A stretch of 6,554 nucleotides of DNA. Origin: Coriobacteriales bacterium. Its GTDB lineage: Bacteria; Actinomycetota; Coriobacteriia; Coriobacteriales; UBA8131. The notes under the pieces were generated by a model. That model made no database searches. It was not told the DNA's origin and saw only the letters and a list, made by a program, of their open reading frames with translations. Shown here one piece after another: positions 5,650 through 6,554 of the stretch. The stretch is taken from positions 1-6,554 of the forward strand of contig JAIRZP010000251.1 of the NCBI GenBank assembly GCA_031267175.1. The letters run 5' to 3'. The position numbers and the translations under genes were made by a program. Within the stretch, counting starts at the first letter, position 1. Every line of letters begins with the position of its first letter.

Positions 5650-6554
5650 ATGAGCGAACTTTCGAGAAGGAACTTTTTGAAGGGGGCCGGCCTCGGCGCG
5701 GGCGCCCTCGTCGTTGGGGCAAGCAGCGTGGGCGCGCTTGCGGGCTGTACGCCGCAGAGCGCAAACGAGCCGGCGGCAACAGGCAGCAGCGGGAGCGCGG
5801 CTACCACGGGAGCGGACGCCTCCCAGCCGAGCTACATGAACCGCCCACCGGTGGGGGAGCCGGATGAGACCGTCCAGGCCGACTTAATCGTCTGCGGTGC
5901 CGGCGGCTGTGGCATGGCGGCGCTGCTCCAGGCCGACGACCTCGGACTCAACGCCATCCTGTTGGAGAAGAAACAGGTGGCCGGCGGCACCTTTGCCTTT
6001 GCGGGCGTCTCCTTTGCTCCCAACAGTCACTTTGCCACCGACGCCGGCAAGCACGTGGATCTCAACGACGTCATCAAGTCCATCCAGGTCTATAACCACT
6101 ACATTCCCTCGACTCTGCTACTGAAGAACTACCTCGAGGAGATACCCGAGACCGTAACCTGGTGCGAGGGCGTCGGCGTCCAGTTCATGGATATGGGCGG
6201 ATTCTTTGGCGATGCCCCCTATGGCGTGGAGATGCCCTTTAGCATGGCTCTGGCCTATGGCGCGGAGGGCATGAGCATGGGAAGCGAAGACGGCACCCTG
6301 GGCGGCAAGACCGTCATTGAGGCCTTTGTGGCTGAGGTGGAGAGGCGCGGTCTGGACATTCGCTACAGCACCGCCGCCCAGGAGCTGGTTCAGGACGCGA
6401 GCGGCAAGATCACCGGCGTACTGGCCACGGACGATGCCGGCAAGGTCATCAAGTTTGAGGCCCCTGCCGTGTTGCTGTGCACGGGTGGTTGGGGCAGTAA
6501 CCCCGACTTTCTGCGTGAACTGGGCAAGGTGAATCCCGACCGCGTCATCTCGTC
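5650..6554 (+). CDS. Tat-exported lipoprotein FAD flavoprotein (fumarate/urocanate reductase-type), 3' end off window
   Basis: 301 codons are visible and the frame is open at the edge. The N-terminus has the twin-arginine motif SRRNFLKGAG (R6, R7), a Gly/Ala-rich hydrophobic core and a canonical lipobox LAGC with C33. A Ser/Thr/Ala-rich tether (about 34-60) follows. The protein is thus predicted to be exported folded and lipid-anchored outside the membrane. The Rossmann FAD site is DLIVCGAGGCG (78-88) with the acidic E106 after the second strand. VAGGTFAFAG (110-119) and LLCTGGWGSN (275-284) match the FAD_binding_2 family. No FMN-binding or haem domain precedes the FAD domain, so electrons must come from a separate donor. 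Substrate specificity cannot be read, since the catalytic Arg/His region lies beyond the edge. ATG 5650 has AGAGAGG 7 bases upstream; in-frame ATG 5617 and GTG 5602 are alternatives. The divergent LuxR-type gene is its likely regulator. Confidence 0.9.
   Translation, partial: MSELSRRNFLKGAGLGAGALVVGASSVGALAGCTPQSANEPAATGSSGSAATTGADASQPSYMNRPPVGEPDETVQADLIVCGAGGCGMAALLQADDLGLNAILLEKKQVAGGTFAFAGVSFAPNSHFATDAGKHVDLNDVIKSIQVYNHYIPSTLLLKNYLEEIPETVTWCEGVGVQFMDMGGFFGDAPYGVEMPFSMALAYGAEGMSMGSEDGTLGGKTVIEAFVAEVERRGLDIRYSTAAQELVQDASGKITGVLATDDAGKVIKFEAPAVLLCTGGWGSNPDFLRELGKVNPDRVIS

Overview
The window looks like accessory respiratory DNA from an anaerobic actinobacterium, most plausibly an Eggerthellaceae-type Coriobacteriia (Eggerthella, Gordonibacter, Slackia and relatives). 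This rests on remembered family resemblance and gene style, not a database search. The signs are a membrane-embedded LuxR-family regulator divergent from a Tat-exported FAD flavoprotein, and a NapG/NapH plus TorD set typical of the molybdoenzyme reductases that are abundant in that family.

Left block (1 to about 3090, minus strand). This is one tightly packed operon read right to left from a near-consensus sigma-70 promoter (TTGACA, 17 bp, TATAGT). The order is a winged-helix-like protein of unknown role (2944 to 2108), a TorD/DmsD-family chaperone with a GTG start overlapping it by 4 bp, a Tat-exported four-cluster ferredoxin resembling NapG, and a NapH-like membrane iron-sulfur protein cut by the window edge. 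Together they look like the maturation and quinol-to-periplasm electron-transfer parts of a molybdenum reductase. Its catalytic subunit is not in view. The roughly 110 nt leader contains a long inverted repeat that ends just before the first ribosome binding site.

Middle (about 3090 to 3992, plus strand). A divergent extended -10 promoter precedes a possible 27-codon leader ORF that runs into the start of a 228-residue protein. That protein belongs to a family I recognise only as uncharacterised, with CGSGGR and YCVHC motifs.

Right block (4012 to 6554). A LuxR-type regulator with about ten membrane helices and a C-terminal helix-turn-helix lies on the minus strand, convergent with the 228-residue gene. 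It is divergent from a Tat-lipoprotein FAD flavoprotein of the fumarate reductase/urocanate reductase type, whose 3' end is cut off. The 318 bp between them carries direct repeats and a perfect 12 bp palindrome that are candidate operator sites. Base composition appears more AT-rich in the left operon than in the right block, so the two halves may have different histories. No RNA genes, CRISPR arrays or mobile elements were seen.
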